Shown here: positions 24,971 through 45,139 of the stretch, one piece after another | Position numbering within the stretch: position 1 is the stretch's first letter | Layout: each line of letters opens with the position of its first letter | NCBI RefSeq assembly: GCF_027942865.1 | Contig: NC_134527.1 | Span: 7,108,976 to 7,172,975 of the forward strand | Origin: Odontesthes bonariensis | Lineage: Eukaryota; Chordata; Actinopteri; Atheriniformes; Atherinopsidae | Length of the DNA stretch: 64,000 bases | Reading direction: 5' to 3' | Made by a program: the position numbers and the translations under genes | The notes under the pieces: generated by a model | What the model was told of the DNA's origin: nothing | Databases searched by the model: none | What the model saw: the letters and a program-made list of their open reading frames with translations, nothing else

Positions 24971-27900
24971 TGAAAATCTGCTGGTATTTACAGATTGTGT
25001 TTGCTGCCCCTCAAGTGGACGAAAAAAATCCGCTCACTCCAGCTTAAGAAGTCAATTTGGCTTTGAGCGACGGGGTCGATGTGTTTTCATGTCTCAGATA
25101 CTTTATTGGAAATAAGAAATATCAATGCAACCCTCTTAATTTCAAAATCTTTGATCCAAACCCAGATGTCCTCCTGTGATCCAACAGAAATATATATCAC
25201 CATAGATCAGTTGGGTTAAGTTTTGTTTTATTCTGTTGGTGGGTGATCCCCTTGTTCGTCTTACAGTGTCGCTTTTGTAAGTGAAATAATCCCAATTGGT
25301 CAATTAATCACTTAATTGCCACTAACATCAATATGCCACCTGTTCCTAGTTAAACCCCCTTTTGTCATGTCTCATTACTCTCTCAACTCACTCATCACCG
25401 CACTTCCTCGGCTCCAGATTCCCACAGGGACCCAACATGTTTAGCCAATTTATCCTCGGGCATGAAAGAGAGCGGCAGAAGAAAACCTTGTTTTCAGTGC
25501 TCCAATCGCATTTGAAAGAGGATTTGAAAGATTACAGCGTGGGGGCTCTGCGTGTGCAAGTCGAAGCTTGCAGTCAGCATGGAAACAGGAGTGTGCTCAC
25601 AGAGGCTTCCGGAGTCATTCTGATGACCATGCTTTACTCTCTGCTCTAAGTCCTGAGAACCTGGTTGTTGTTGGTTCCTCTCACACAGGGATAATGTATT
25701 TTGATGACTGGTCGTAGCATTATTTGGCATCAAATGTCCTCGTGGCAGCAGCTTCCCAAAGAACACAGAGGATCGGGTGTAAATTTCATTCAGTTTGGGA
25801 GTGGGCAGCTTTTTTCTTTGACAGAGACCGCACTGAAAAGCCTTTCTTATCATAGTTTGTACTGATATGGAGCGAGAGAGACAAGATTGGAACATGACCC
25901 AAACAGATCTCAGAGGCAAATATCCTGTTAGCTTAGTCAGAAACATTCAATCCAGTCAAACTGCGGTTGGTGATTTTTGGATTCAGAGCCATTCTAGAGA
26001 GGAGGGTCTTCCGATTCTCTCGACACCTTCAATCCGTGTTTAAACACCATATACTTTAAATGTTACACGTGGTCCTTTGAGGATTTCCTTCCCCAATCAT
26101 CAAGAGGGCCGGTGAAAATGACTGTTAATGGAAGCTGAAGCTGTGTCTTAATGCAGCTCATTATAACACAGCAAGATATTCAACTCTCAGGGCAATCTTC
26201 CATCTGGAATCCCGTTCTCCTGAAGATGTGGGAGATGCATAAATGGTTGCCCTTTTACACAGTGAAATCAGTGACGTAGAACTAGCCAACGGCGCCATGA
26301 GATCGCTTAACTTTTAAGGGACTGTTTCAACAGTCCCATCAACATTAAATATGGCTGATAGGCCTTAGGTCTTCACCTGGGAGGGAACTGTATAATACAA
26401 GGTTAAAGAGAGATAAAGGAATAAAGAAAAGTGTCACTTGAAAAGACAGTGACTTGACGCGGAGCAGTAACACAGGAATTCTGGGGTTTTCAGCACCACC
26501 GGGCCACAATTTTACAGCAAATATGACATTATGTGACGCTGCACGGTTTCTGTTGATAGTAAATGACGTCTCCAAATCGCCGGTTGTCGAGACCAATAAC
26601 GGCGAGCCAAGAGATTTCAGCAGAATGCAGCCGGCACGTCTTGTTATGGCTTTTCCTTGAACACGTCGGTGCACTTTCCTGAAAAAAAAAAGATAACATT
26701 CAGGAAAAACACAGCGTACAAAAAGCAAGGACATCTGGGAGTGGAAGGTTGCCTGGTTAAGCGCCACAGTGGCAGAACAAATCGGTCATTTTCCACTGGT
26801 ACACCTTCGCTGGTGTGGAGACGGTCACAGTTAAAGACTGTGAGAGCTTACAGTATCGGTCCGCTCACAGAAGTGATTTTACTGTGTGAATGTGATGCCA
26901 TGCTGCAAAGTATCCTGCTCAGCGAAACCTCTCCTTCCATGAAGAATGAATTTGAAATAGATTAAGCACCATAACGCCCATGACAAATTGAGCATATTAA
27001 AAAGAACAGGCTCTCACTCACACAGAACAGTATCAGCTTATTTGCAACCAGAGGTCTCGATGCATGCTACATAAGCACGAATCGATCACCTAACAGAAGT
27101 GCATGCATGTGCACTTTACCTCGTATGTCTTGTTTCAAAGTGGCATTGACATGAAGCTGCATCGAGTTTTTGTTTACTTCCTATTGGGCTTTTACAACGT
27201 GTGTGTGGTAGTGAGGGGAGAGGAGCCGGCAGCCATAAATCACAGTAAACAGCCTCGCGTATAATGTGTTTGCAGAGTTGCGTGTGCGTTCTTTTTGCGT
27301 TCAGATTCCCACACTGGGTGGTGGCGAGAAGAGGCAGAAATGACAAGCTGCCACTGATGTTGTGGCACTGATCAATCATGACCCGCAGCTGCTTGGGACC
27401 GCAGGGTGGCATGTTCCGTGTGGCACGACGGGGAAAGCGGGGTCACAAAGAGCGTATCATCCGCAGCGTGCAAAGTGCACGGACAGCAGGCTGGGCCAGG
27501 CTGGCGCACGGAAAAAAGGTAAATGATGAACGGCCCCCGCAGCGTGCGGTTTGGGTTGCTCTCCGTCCAAGAAGCGTGGACTTGACATCATAGTCAGAAC
27601 ACATCCTTTCAGATAAGGAGGTATCAAGCTCAGTTCCACTGTACAGAACATCAGAAGGTGTATGTTAGTTTTCTTTTTTTTTTCATTTTTAAGCAGCACA
27701 TGATTGCAGAGTGTTGCAAAATAACAGATGCACCATGGTGTAGAATTTAAAACCACATGAAGAAAGCTGAACATGGACCTTGGTGGCCATCTGCTGGCCG
27801 TTTCCTGAACAGCGCTTGGTTTGGATAGCCGTCACCACCCCCGAGTCAGTGCTTCACTCCCCCACTTTTCTTCCATCATTGCTCCGACTGCACAGACGCA

Positions 27901-28428
27901 ACGCTTTGTGTGCGTGCTGACGGCAGCACGGTGGTTCAGTGGAGCGGCTGGCTGGGGAGAGCACCAGCTGTTGGGCAGCGTTGGGCTGGCGCCAGTTCCT
28001 GCAGAACAGTTGGCCGGCCTGCAGGAAGCAGAGTTAATGTTTGAGTCAGGACTGCTTTGTTTCACTGTGGAGCCGTTTACAGAAGAGCAAAACCTTAATG
28101 GCTCACAGTGTAAAGAAATCAATGTGCTCCTGTCATAAGTCTACAGATATCATGCTGATACAGAATACAGAAAATACAGAATTTTCACTGCTACAGAAAG
28201 CTGATGCTAAATGATACGACTTACATTGTCCACACTTGGATTTCTTCACACGCACTGTGATTAAAAATAAGAAGAAATAAAATGACTAACAAATCAGTGT
28301 CTTGTCCAGCAGAGTATCCTCCAGCTCTGTCGTGTTTTTAAGCATTTGATAAGAAACACTGGAGATTGTTATATTGGGATAACAAAGAAAACAGACTCAG
28401 AAAAGACAGGAGTACAAAAATGGTTAAG

Positions 28429-28434
28429 TTTAAT
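28429..28434 (-). terminator. brd3: Candidate brd3 polyadenylation signal (ATTAAA)
   Basis: An ATTAAA hexamer on the minus strand about 120 nt after the brd3 stop codon, preceded by A-rich UTR. It is the nearest canonical-type variant signal. Use is not demonstrated. Confidence 0.3.
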
Positions 28435-28551
28435 TTTCAACGTACTGAACATAAAACTTTAACAGATAGAAAAATAATCATGTTTAAAATCTTTGAAGAT
28501 ACATATTTTGGTCAAAAAAAACAACAACAAATAAATATAACAGTACAGGGA

Positions 28552-32416
<3,865 letters not shown>

Positions 32417-32421
32417 GATGG

Positions 32422-32523
32422 TTACAAGCCGTCTGCTCGTTTCTGCCGTCTTGTGGAAATGATGTAGCGTTTGCCCGTCAGCTCAGCAAAGACTCTGAGG
32501 GAACTCCAGTCCACGTCAAACAT
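32422..32523 (-). other. Candidate uORF directly upstream of the brd3 start
   Basis: A 33-codon minus-strand ORF starts MFDVDWSSLRVF and stops with TAA five bases before the brd3 ATG, in a different frame. If this sequence is in the 5' UTR (a possible acceptor CAGCAG lies just upstream near 32.55 kb), ribosomes would meet it before the brd3 start, and it could dampen translation or favour reinitiation. Transcription of this segment is not shown. Confidence 0.35.
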
Positions 32524-34346
32524 ACTTCTCATTCCACACAACTCAAACCTGCTGATGTAAATGAAAAGTTTCAACGGTTATGACGGTGCAGTTAACGGCC
32601 CAAACATGACAGGTATGTTGACAAGACTGCCTACTGGATGCGGACATTTGAAATGTGAGGGAATAAACAAAATAAAAAAAAAAGACTTTACTTACATCGG
32701 AATACACTTTAACCACAATTCCACACACATTATCCATCATTCTGTTGGACATGTGGTACCTTTTTTTAATGTTATTAAGCTTGTGAGAAGAATTTAGATC
32801 CATGCATTGTTTTATTTACCACCAGCCCATGGGAGCCGTTGATCTACCGCTGCTTTGACTTTGGTCATTCTGATCTAACGTGGACAACACCATGACAAAG
32901 ATTGCCCAGTCAAAGCAGTTGTAGACCAACTCCCCAGAGTTCCCTGTTGGAGAGACAAACGCAGCGCCACCACAGTATTTACAAGGACATATTTGAGGTC
33001 AGAAGTGATTTGTTGAGTATGTGGCCTGTCAGATTTGATAACACTATGAAAATGGCATGAAAAAAAAAAAAAAGGCAGATAAGATGTTGGTCCTATACTG
33101 ACAAACCAGTGGCCCACACTACAGTTTGGTATTATAGCTGTCAAAATGTGAGGCCATATCCAAGTGTTTTTTACAACACTTATTATAATAAATTCTAAGC
33201 AATATTTGATGCAATTGCAACAAGACAAAAAACGATGTTAGATTAATTTGGCTACAACTCTTGCTCCATCTCCTGTAGGTAATGCGTATTTTTTTTTTAA
33301 GTTGGCAGTGCCAATTTTTCACCAGCTGATCATTTCACCAGCAACAGGAACAGAAACCCTCCTAATGGGGTGGGGTATGGACAGGATTTTGAAAAACTTG
33401 AATGCCAGCAGCCTGTTTGGTGGCAATTCCAGGCCCAAGAGAAAAGTTACAAAAGATATATATATATATATATATATATTTTTTGTCAGCTGCGACGGAA
33501 CAATAACAGATTATCAATTCGGGTGCTTTCAGTTATCAGACAAGCCGGAGGAGGGTTTTATTAGTGACTGAAATCTTTAAAATCCTTTAATACCCTCCCC
33601 CCTCCACGTTACACACCCAAGAACAAACTAAATCTTCGGTCGAGAAAAATGTGCAGTGAAACTGAAGCATGGGCACAGCCTAACTTCATGCCAATGATTA
33701 ACTATGTCTCCTGCTAATAAATGTCGGTGTGGCGCGACAGTTTGCCTAATATAACGCTAAAATACTAGACAGTTTCGCAAAGTTTTACAATACCAAACTG
33801 CAGTAATATGTCACAAGGCCAGTTAATGAACATTCAGCTCGTTAGCTTAACTTGGCTAGCTGCTTTAAGCACTTGTATATGGTGAAACTGACTGGCAGAC
33901 AAAGGCTGTCATAAATACGCTGCAGAATTTATCATGGCAAGACTCAAATTCACACGGAAAACTAGGGAATTTCGATGCGGGTTTCTTTTGTTTTAATGCG
34001 GTCAACCTTCCGCTAACTTTTGGCAGTCTTTCTACCTAAACTCGACCTGGATTTGCCTGGGAGCTAGCTGCATTTTGAGATAACGGAGCAAAAACACCCG
34101 TGTGTTCGTTCCACAGCAAGGACCTGGGTAACGAGTACAAAACCAAAAAAAAGAAAAAAAAAAGAACAGCCAAGCACTAAACTTTTTACCAACTCGTTTT
34201 CTTATGCGAGCGTGTAGGGAGGAGAGTTCAGACGCTGCCCACTTGAGAAGGATTCACACCTCGCACCGAAACCCAAATAAGATAAATAACCAACTCGCGC
34301 TAACTCACACAATGCGTTAAAACCTACTAAAGTGTTCTTCACTAAC
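32524..34346 (-). other. brd3: brd3 5' intron (inferred)
   Basis: The sequence lies between a candidate noncoding first exon and the coding exon 1. It contains an AT microsatellite (33456-33479) and A/T runs, but no recognisable coding exon. The boundary with the 5' UTR of coding exon 1 is uncertain. Confidence 0.45.
33456..33479. repeat. AT dinucleotide microsatellite
   Basis: About 12 AT units followed by a T run, inside the inferred brd3 5' intron. Confidence 0.9.
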
Positions 34347-34440
34347 CTGCAATGGGCATGGCTCGAGGGAGGGACCTCGAACTCTGTCGTCAGTGGCTTT
34401 TTCTTCTTCGTGGTTTATTGACGATTCGAAAGTAACGTCT
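34347..34440 (-). other. brd3: Candidate noncoding brd3 exon 1
   Basis: On the minus strand, CATTGCAG|GTTAGT forms a good donor at 34347/34346, at the position expected for a 5' UTR exon at the wdr5-facing end of brd3. The right-hand limit is arbitrary because the transcription start is not visible. An ATG lies just before the donor (GCCATGCCC). Confidence 0.35.
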
Positions 34441-35012
34441 TCCAGCATTACCGCCACCTGGTGAGCTGGCATGCCTACACTCAAGAATTACAGTTTGGAA
34501 ATGAAATACTTCTTTATTTACAGAAAGCCGCGTTTTTTCCCCACTAATGAACAAAGAAATAGCTGAAATGGATATTATATAAGCCTGGGGTTGAGAAAAG
34601 TATTTGTTCCGTTGCACGTTATTCAGTGTAAAATTTGAAGCGACAATATTGTGTTACAAGTGATAAATCTGATTGAGACAAACTATTCCGTATTTTGTAT
34701 AACAAACTGGTGTGATAAACGAAAATATTACAAAATACTACGGCAAATTTAATGATTGTCATTGGCTTTCTTTTCAATATTTGTGAAATATTATAATATA
34801 TTATATTATTATTTATATATTATTTTACATGTAATATATTATATGAATATTGGTTTAATATATTAAACAAATATGGAAAACAAAGCCAATATTAATCATG
34901 ATAATTATCATTATTATTAATAATAATAACCTTTTGGGGTTTTTTTTGCTTTTCCTTCGATAATTGACCCTCACTAGTTTCCGTTACTTCTGAGTGTTAC
35001 GCGCCTGCGCAG
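34441..35012. promoter_or_regulatory. Divergent brd3/wdr5 promoter interval
   Basis: The two genes are head to head with about 0.6 kb between the inferred first exons. At 35001-35012 GCGCCTGCGCAG is a near-consensus NRF1 site, typical of TATA-less housekeeping promoters. The middle (about 34.78-34.93 kb) is almost pure AT with several palindromes. A shared bidirectional promoter is inferred from the geometry. Confidence 0.5.
34780..34930. repeat. AT-rich palindromic tract
   Basis: About 150 bp of nearly pure A/T with repeated 'aatatatt' words and a perfect 16-bp palindrome, GTTTAATATATTAAAC, at 34853-34868. It ends in a TAA/TTA trinucleotide run. It could extrude cruciforms or melt easily. 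Confidence 0.85.
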
Positions 35013-35176
35013 AGCCTCAGCACACCACATTCCCCGCTTCTCACCGTAGCAAATCTGCGATAGTAAACCACTTGAATTAATAGCTCTTCGGGATTGCCTT
35101 TGTTTATACACGCGCAGCTCTTCTTCCTGGTTGCTTCGAAGAGTAATAATCTCGACGTGAATCTGCATTAATTCCT
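35013..35176 (+). other. wdr5: Candidate noncoding wdr5 exon 1
   Basis: ATTCCT|GTGAGT at 35176/35177 is a strong donor downstream of the NRF1-like site, and the matching acceptor TTGTGTCTCAG ends at 36034 just before the wdr5 start codon. Both fit a 5' UTR exon. The left edge is approximate. Confidence 0.5.
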
Positions 35177-36067
35177 GTGAGTATCGGCGTTTGCCTGAAT
35201 CCTCATTGTTTGAATGGAGGGCCCATTCGTGGCAGCTTGTCAACATCATTAACCTGCACAAACAAGCTACCTTTAGCCCCCCCCCTTTCTCCCTCATAAA
35301 ACCAGAGGATTTACCATTAAGGTGCATGTTTTGTCTCAGACATCCAATTCCGAATCTTTCAATGTGTATGTAGCTGTCGTTACGAAACGATCACTGCGTT
35401 TGCCAGAGTAAAGTTTCGGCGAACGGATTCCGTATCGTCTTTTGTTAGATGTTGCTTTTCCGCAGTTATTACGTTAAAGAAAACAAACAAGATCACGTTA
35501 ATTCATGCGAAACGAATGCAGTATAGTCGTAACTGACCGTATGAAGTATTTCTGTCTAGTCGTTTCACGTAATTGGAGCAATTTATCGTCTGTCAGCTGA
35601 AGCTAGCTCAGCTAGCTAAACTCGAAGCTAAAAGACATAGCAGCCACACGAGCATTTTAACCACTTAGCGACAGAAAATAGCTATGCCGTTTTGCTAATG
35701 AAGTTAAACATGACTAACCGAAAACTACGGAGCCCTCAAATGGCTACAAATTCAGACCTATATTATAAATAAATGCCATAGTTTTTTTGAGTGGCTGCAC
35801 CTCACAGCTGTTAGCGCACCTATTGGTTCAATGTAGGTTTTTAAATCAGTCATATGTACAAATGTGTGTTTTGATTGCACTGATTTTAAGTTTGTAAGTG
35901 GCTACCTCTGCTCAGACTTTATATTGATCTTTTAACTCGTAACCATATATTACTAAGTCTTTTTTTTTTATCATCAGAACTTATTATCATACAAAAAAAC
36001 CTAAATTTATTATGTTGTTTTTTTTGTGTCTCAGGATTAACGTGCAATAGATGGTCATTTCCTCACC

Positions 36068-40101
<4,034 letters not shown>

Positions 40102-41129
40102 GCTCTTTTTGGATATTGTGGAGCCATTCAACTTTTATTATTAAATTTTCATTTTTTTTCTACGTTTTGGTGTAAAAAGAGAGGACCGTTTTTTTTTTTT
40201 TCCCTTCTTCTTCTTCTTCCTCCTCCTCGTGGATGCTGAGAGCTGTTAGCTAATGAAATTCAACAAGGAGAGCGCGACCCGACCCGACTCATCAGCTCCG
40301 CAGCGGACTCTATCCTCTCGCCACGTGCCAGATCCCCTCCGTCTTACTAAGGAAACAAGTGACTTTTGTTTGAAAGCAACGTTCTGGTGCTTCAGTATTT
40401 TTGACACTGCATAATTCGCCTTTCTGTTTCATAACATCTGTACAATAAATGTTATGGTTACTGGGCCTTTGGATGATTTCTTTTGACTTGTCTGTAACTG
40501 TGCATCTAAACTTTAAAAAAACAAAAAAAGGTGACATTTATATCAGGCTTTAGATTTAGGCACCAAAGGATTATTTTATTTATTGAAGTGGTACCAATCT
40601 TGCTTTTTCTTTTCTTTCTTGCTTCTGTCTAAATGTCAGATCTCTGTGCCATTGCAAGATTTGATTTTTTTTTTTTTTTTTAAGGGGCAACAAACCAGGA
40701 TTTGACTGCAGTGTGAAGCTTCGGAGGGATTATGGTGCAGTTTAAAAAGAGAAAAAAAAAGCCTCAAAGTATGTACCCGTCACAGATGTGTTAATAGCTA
40801 CAAACAAATAATGATAGAAACTTTTCTTTAAAAAGGGAAAGAATAATCCCAACTGGACAAACCTATCTTGTATAAAAGGAATTCTTTTAGTGTGTTACTT
40901 TGTATTACAGCGACCAAATGCAGTTGTTTTAGTATCTGTACATGTTACACTAACACGTGTTGCTTTTGCTTTTTTTCCCCTTTCATTTCTAAAAAACAAA
41001 TAAAAAAAAAAATGCTTGATTAGTTCATATCCGTGCACACGGAGCACTTCACGGCACCTGTTCTCTGTAGTTCACCTGGGTTTTTGTGGAATATTTGCAT
41101 CCGACAGTACCGACCTACAACCTAATAAA
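40102..41129 (+). other. wdr5: wdr5 3' UTR (extent approximate)
   Basis: This is T-rich, stop-dense DNA downstream of the wdr5 stop codon. AATAAA signals occur at 40444-40449, 40999-41004 and 41124-41129, giving possible 3' UTRs of about 0.35, 0.9 and 1.0 kb. Which is used cannot be told from sequence. Confidence 0.5.
40444..40449 (+). terminator. wdr5: wdr5 proximal polyadenylation signal
   Basis: AATAAA about 343 nt after the stop codon, in context tacAATAAAtgt. Confidence 0.5.
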
Positions 41130-43035
41130 AAAAAACAACAGTTTTTGTATGTTTCACGCGGAGTCGTGTTGTGATTTTGAACCTCTGAAAGCATCACACA
41201 GAATCTGGCGTCAAGTCACTTGTAAGTTTGTTTTTTTTAATAACCTTTTTTTTTCTTCCCCTCTCTTTTCTGTCCATAAAGGTGGAACATCGGAACAACT
41301 CACAAAGAACAGATGACAAATTTCCACCTTGTTAAAAATAGACCAAAAAAAAAAATATATATATATTTATATATAATGAACAGAGATACTCCCGTCTTGC
41401 AACGACGGGACGAAAAAAAAACAACAAAAAAAGGCAAAGTAAAGGCGACACAAGTTACCAAAGTGCCAAAGCCGACTATTCCTCCCACATTACATTTTCA
41501 GTCTGAAATTGAGTAAGCTTTTCCACGACAAATATAACAGCCCACAGAAGAGAAGGGAAAGAACAGAGTACATAGCAAGGGACAAAATTACCTTTGTACA
41601 AAAATAGATCTTTTTTCCAAGTGTTTTTTTTTTTCTTCTTTTCCTCCTCAGTTTCTTCTTTTTAAACTAGAACATTGTACTGTCAATGCAAACAAAGAAA
41701 GCAGTGATTGTGTCACGAGCTCGGCTTTTCCTGATGACACTTTTTCAACATGGAATTTGCTAAGCTACACGTACATTTCGGAGGGTTTGAAGTCTTCGCC
41801 CGTTTCTGTTTTCTGCTTTTTTTTTTTTTTTTGAAGTCTCACGAAGCTGCTGCACTTCTGCTGGTTGATCAGGACTCGTTTCCACAGATTGAAATACAAA
41901 AACACACCATTAAGGTTTGGTCTGAAAGACTTTTCTCCCTCTTTTCAAATTTGGAAATACTCAAGGAATAGATCTGCTGATATATATTTATAAATATATA
42001 CACATATACATATTAACAAAATATAGCTTTATGTTATAAAGCGTTCACGTGGGCGATCATTCTGCATGGGTGATCATTCCTTTATCTCATCGAGAAGTCC
42101 CGAGCCCGTCCGAGTGAGCTCGCGCATCATCCACTTTATATGGCTTGAGAAACAAAAAACAGGAGGAGAAACACTTCAATGTCGGGGCAACGCAAGTGTT
42201 TGATTGTTTGAAATCAATTTTTCTTGATTAGAATCAGCCTTCAGGAAAAAAAAAAAAAAGTCATTCTCTGCTTGTACTTTTCTGTTTTAACAGACAATTA
42301 AGTATGTCCACCCCCAAAAAAACATAAATACTGTAAACTGAGCTCAAGCTGGCAGTTAATACTATCACCTGGATAGGTTAGTACAGGCATCCTCATTGAA
42401 CATGTCGGGTAACAGCAGATTATATTCAAATTATTGCTACTTTTCTCTGTTTTGACAGTCTGACAGCGATGTTGTGTCTGCTCTAAAGCAACGGCGGCGG
42501 TGTCACAAAGCGCCATCCATTTGTCTGATTAAATAGTAGAAAAATTCAAGTACTGTTGCAGCGCTGCTCTTCGTCCACCAGAGGGAGCCCGCAGCCCTTA
42601 AATCGCCACTACCTCCCTCACTTTCCCCCCCCTCCAACTTTCGCTCCCGCCCAAAGTGAAACCGTCCTGTGTGAGGTGTGAATCCCATCTGACATTTCAG
42701 AGCTGGCTCATAAACACAGAGGAGATCACCGCAGGTTCGTTTCACGAGGTGGAACTTTGTTAAATTTCCTCCACGCAGATGCTTCCTTGAAGTAGGTGGC
42801 CACAAACAAATGATTAACGCGTTCTTTTAGCCGCTGCATCAAAGCCAGCGCTCTGTGGAGTCCTGATGGTGCCACCAGCTAAAATATAGAGCTTTTAGAC
42901 TCTGTTAATCAGTTTTGGTGAAAAATGTCATAAAAGCATTATAAAAATGAGCTTCTGGACAGCTATCTGCTCATGGGTTCATTTAAAAAAATTTGTTTTT
43001 CTAAAGATGTTATTTACACGTGTCTGATTATTGAC
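41130..43035. other. Convergent wdr5/rxra gap
   Basis: No gene was recognised. The stretch is AT-rich with many A and T runs, including short AT tracts near 41.35 and 41.98 kb. It separates the two convergent 3' UTRs, and either UTR may extend into it. Confidence 0.5.
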
Positions 43036-43041
43036 TTTATT
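43036..43041 (-). terminator. rxra: Candidate distal rxra polyadenylation signal
   Basis: AATAAA on the minus strand about 2.46 kb after the stop (plus strand ttgacTTTATTaga). The length would fit the usual long RXRA 3' UTR. Confidence 0.3.
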
Positions 43042-43628
43042 AGATAGAGCAGTGAAGCCAAACAGGTAACACGGGTTTGGCTGTGAAATGCAGAGGAGTC
43101 ATTTCGTTTAAAAAAAAAAAAAATAAATGAATTCATAACTTGGAAACTGTGGGTGGAAACCAATTTTGAGATAGAATGTGATCGATTTTTGGTCTAAAAG
43201 TTACCAAGCGTTCATGTTTTTTCGCAATCAAATTTCATCAAGTTTTAAAAATTACAGAGTCATATAAAAAGACGGAAAATAATTACGAATGCATTTTTCT
43301 GCCTCGCACTGAAAAATCTGGATCTGATCGGCACACTCAAGACTCCACCCACTCAGTCATGCTGCATTAAAAAACTCAGTTTATCAAAGAGGGATGAAAA
43401 CACAGTGCTCGGGTTTGGTTTTTGTTGTTGTTGTCATCCAGAGAGTGTCTTGAGAAAGGTGCTTGTGAAAGTGCGGTGAAAAATTATTGTACGGGGGGAG
43501 AAAAAAAAAACCTAAAACCCACTTTTCTCTAAGACACCAGCGATTATTTTAGTCCAGGGTTTGTAAACCAGAACAGAATGACTATCAGATATCTGAAAAT
43601 GTGGACGCCCACCTCACAAACATCCGCT

Positions 43629-43635
43629 ACACACA

Positions 43636-43673
<38 letters not shown>
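43629..43673. repeat. CA dinucleotide microsatellite
   Basis: About 22 CA units with one interruption (ata) near the left end, within the presumed rxra 3' UTR or its downstream flank. Confidence 0.95.
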
Positions 43674-43674
<1 letters not shown>

Positions 43675-45133
43675 TAGGCCTGTTAAAACCGCTCTGTGGA
43701 CAATCTTTGGAAATGTACTCGATGCATAGTTTTGCAAAAGCTGCAGCATTTGGAGAAAAGCAGAGGTGGAAAAAAATGACCACAAAGACAAAAAAAGAAA
43801 AGAATATGGGCATAAAGCACATCTATACATGACATCGAGATATTCAACATTTCAGTTCAACTTAAATGACACTTGGTTGTCCAGAGAAGTGCACAGAGTG
43901 TGTGTCTGCTCGTGTGAGTGTGTGTCACCCTCTGAAGAGGAAAAGGACTGAGGCGTTCCTAACTGGGCCAGGGCCAAATTCCACCTCAGAGGTCGATTGC
44001 ATTTACATCAGCTCTGTGCTTAGGAGCCCGACTCCATTGTCATGAGGTTAAGTGCCAAGAAACAAACAAATAAACAGAGAACGGCTCCGCTGCAACGACA
44101 TGCGCCTCTCCCACACGCTGTATATGGATGAAGCCTAAACGGATGCAAAGAGCTGAAGGTCTGAGCGATGGCGACAGAGGTAATTGTGCATTCTCCTCTA
44201 AAAGAGAAAACTAAAAAAAAAAACAACAAACGTCAATACTGTGTGCGGCTGTAACGTTCTGTACATGTAAATATGAGGTGGGTTTTTTTTTCTTCTTAAA
44301 AAAAAGCTGATACCCGCTGCGATGAGCAGAGGAGTTTCTGAGTGTGGTAGGCGTTATCTGGTGTGCTGAAATTCACAGAAAATGACAAGCAGGGAGGGTG
44401 GAGAAAAAGGACGACACCGCTTCCTAACTGGCGTGACCTTACGCTCACTTTCCAGTCACCCGAGTGTGTTAGAATGCGCAGAAATGAAGCAGCTTGCCAA
44501 AAAAACTGTTCCTGCGCCTCCTGGAGGCCTTTTAGAGCGTCCAGTGATGCTCACGTAGCATGAAGCTAACGTAGCATGAGGGTGGGTAATTTACAACAAC
44601 CTGTGAGTGCAGAAAGCTGCGTTGATTGTACATAACCAGCTCTTCCAACTCTTTGAGGACTCGAGGGCGGATTAGTCGACTACTAAGACATCCCTCCTGA
44701 AGTTGCACAGTGCTATCGCAGTAAGACATGGTTTGGGTTCGTCGGAACTGGGAGGAGACCTGAGGTTTGTGAGCGTTTGCAATCTTCTTCAGCCACCTCT
44801 GAGTTCTGCGCCGACAAGCTCACTCTTCAAAAAACTGCTAGTGCAAAGGCCCGACGTGTTAAGTCAAGTCCAACCGAACAGACCAAGTTCTTTAGGCCGC
44901 TGGATAAACCCCCCTACCCCCCCAAAAACGGTCCAGTCCCAAGATGGGCCCCAAGGTTCCCAAGGGTCTACGATTGTCCCAATCACAAACGCTGAGTGTC
45001 CAAAGGTGACATCATTGCTGTTTTGGTGAATATACCTGCAAGCTTTACCGTGAGTGTTTTGAAACCTGATCGTCTCTGCTTGTTCATGTCAGGGCGGCGG
45101 GAGAAGTAAAGATGAAAACCATGGCTCATTAGG

Positions 45134-45139
45134 TTTATT
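45134..45139 (-). terminator. rxra: Candidate proximal rxra polyadenylation signal
   Basis: AATAAA on the minus strand about 0.36 kb after the stop, in the context caaAATAAAcct. Confidence 0.35.

Larger units (their letters stand above)
21031..28551. other. vav2-brd3 intergenic region, repeat-bearing
   Basis: No exon of a recognisable gene was found on either strand. The stretch holds a Harbinger-like fragment (21614-21887), a TTAA-flanked element with a nested insertion (21888-22925), a Tc1-like fossil (about 23320-23760) and a LINE 3' end (about 24780-24970). From about 25.0 to 28.4 kb I see only unannotated single-copy-looking DNA and short chance ORFs. The left limit is set by the CpG-rich vav2 promoter side and the right limit by the brd3 stop codon, so brd3 3' UTR occupies the last part. 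Confidence 0.6.

Noticed and set aside
25494..25946. Minus-strand ORF of 150 codons
   Set aside because: No recognisable domain, no start or splice support and ordinary composition. It most likely occurs by chance in intergenic DNA.
26345..26767. Minus-strand ORF of 140 codons with a hydrophobic end
   Set aside because: It resembles no known family and lies in unannotated intergenic DNA. The hydrophobicity comes from T-rich sequence.
27378..27593. Basic plus-strand ORF of 71 codons between vav2 and brd3, considered as a BRD3OS-like small protein
   Set aside because: Its sequence does not resemble the human BRD3OS product as I remember it, and it has no supporting splice or conservation evidence.
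43629..43673. CA tract considered as a CRISPR-like or minisatellite array
   Set aside because: It is a simple dinucleotide microsatellite with no spacer-repeat architecture.
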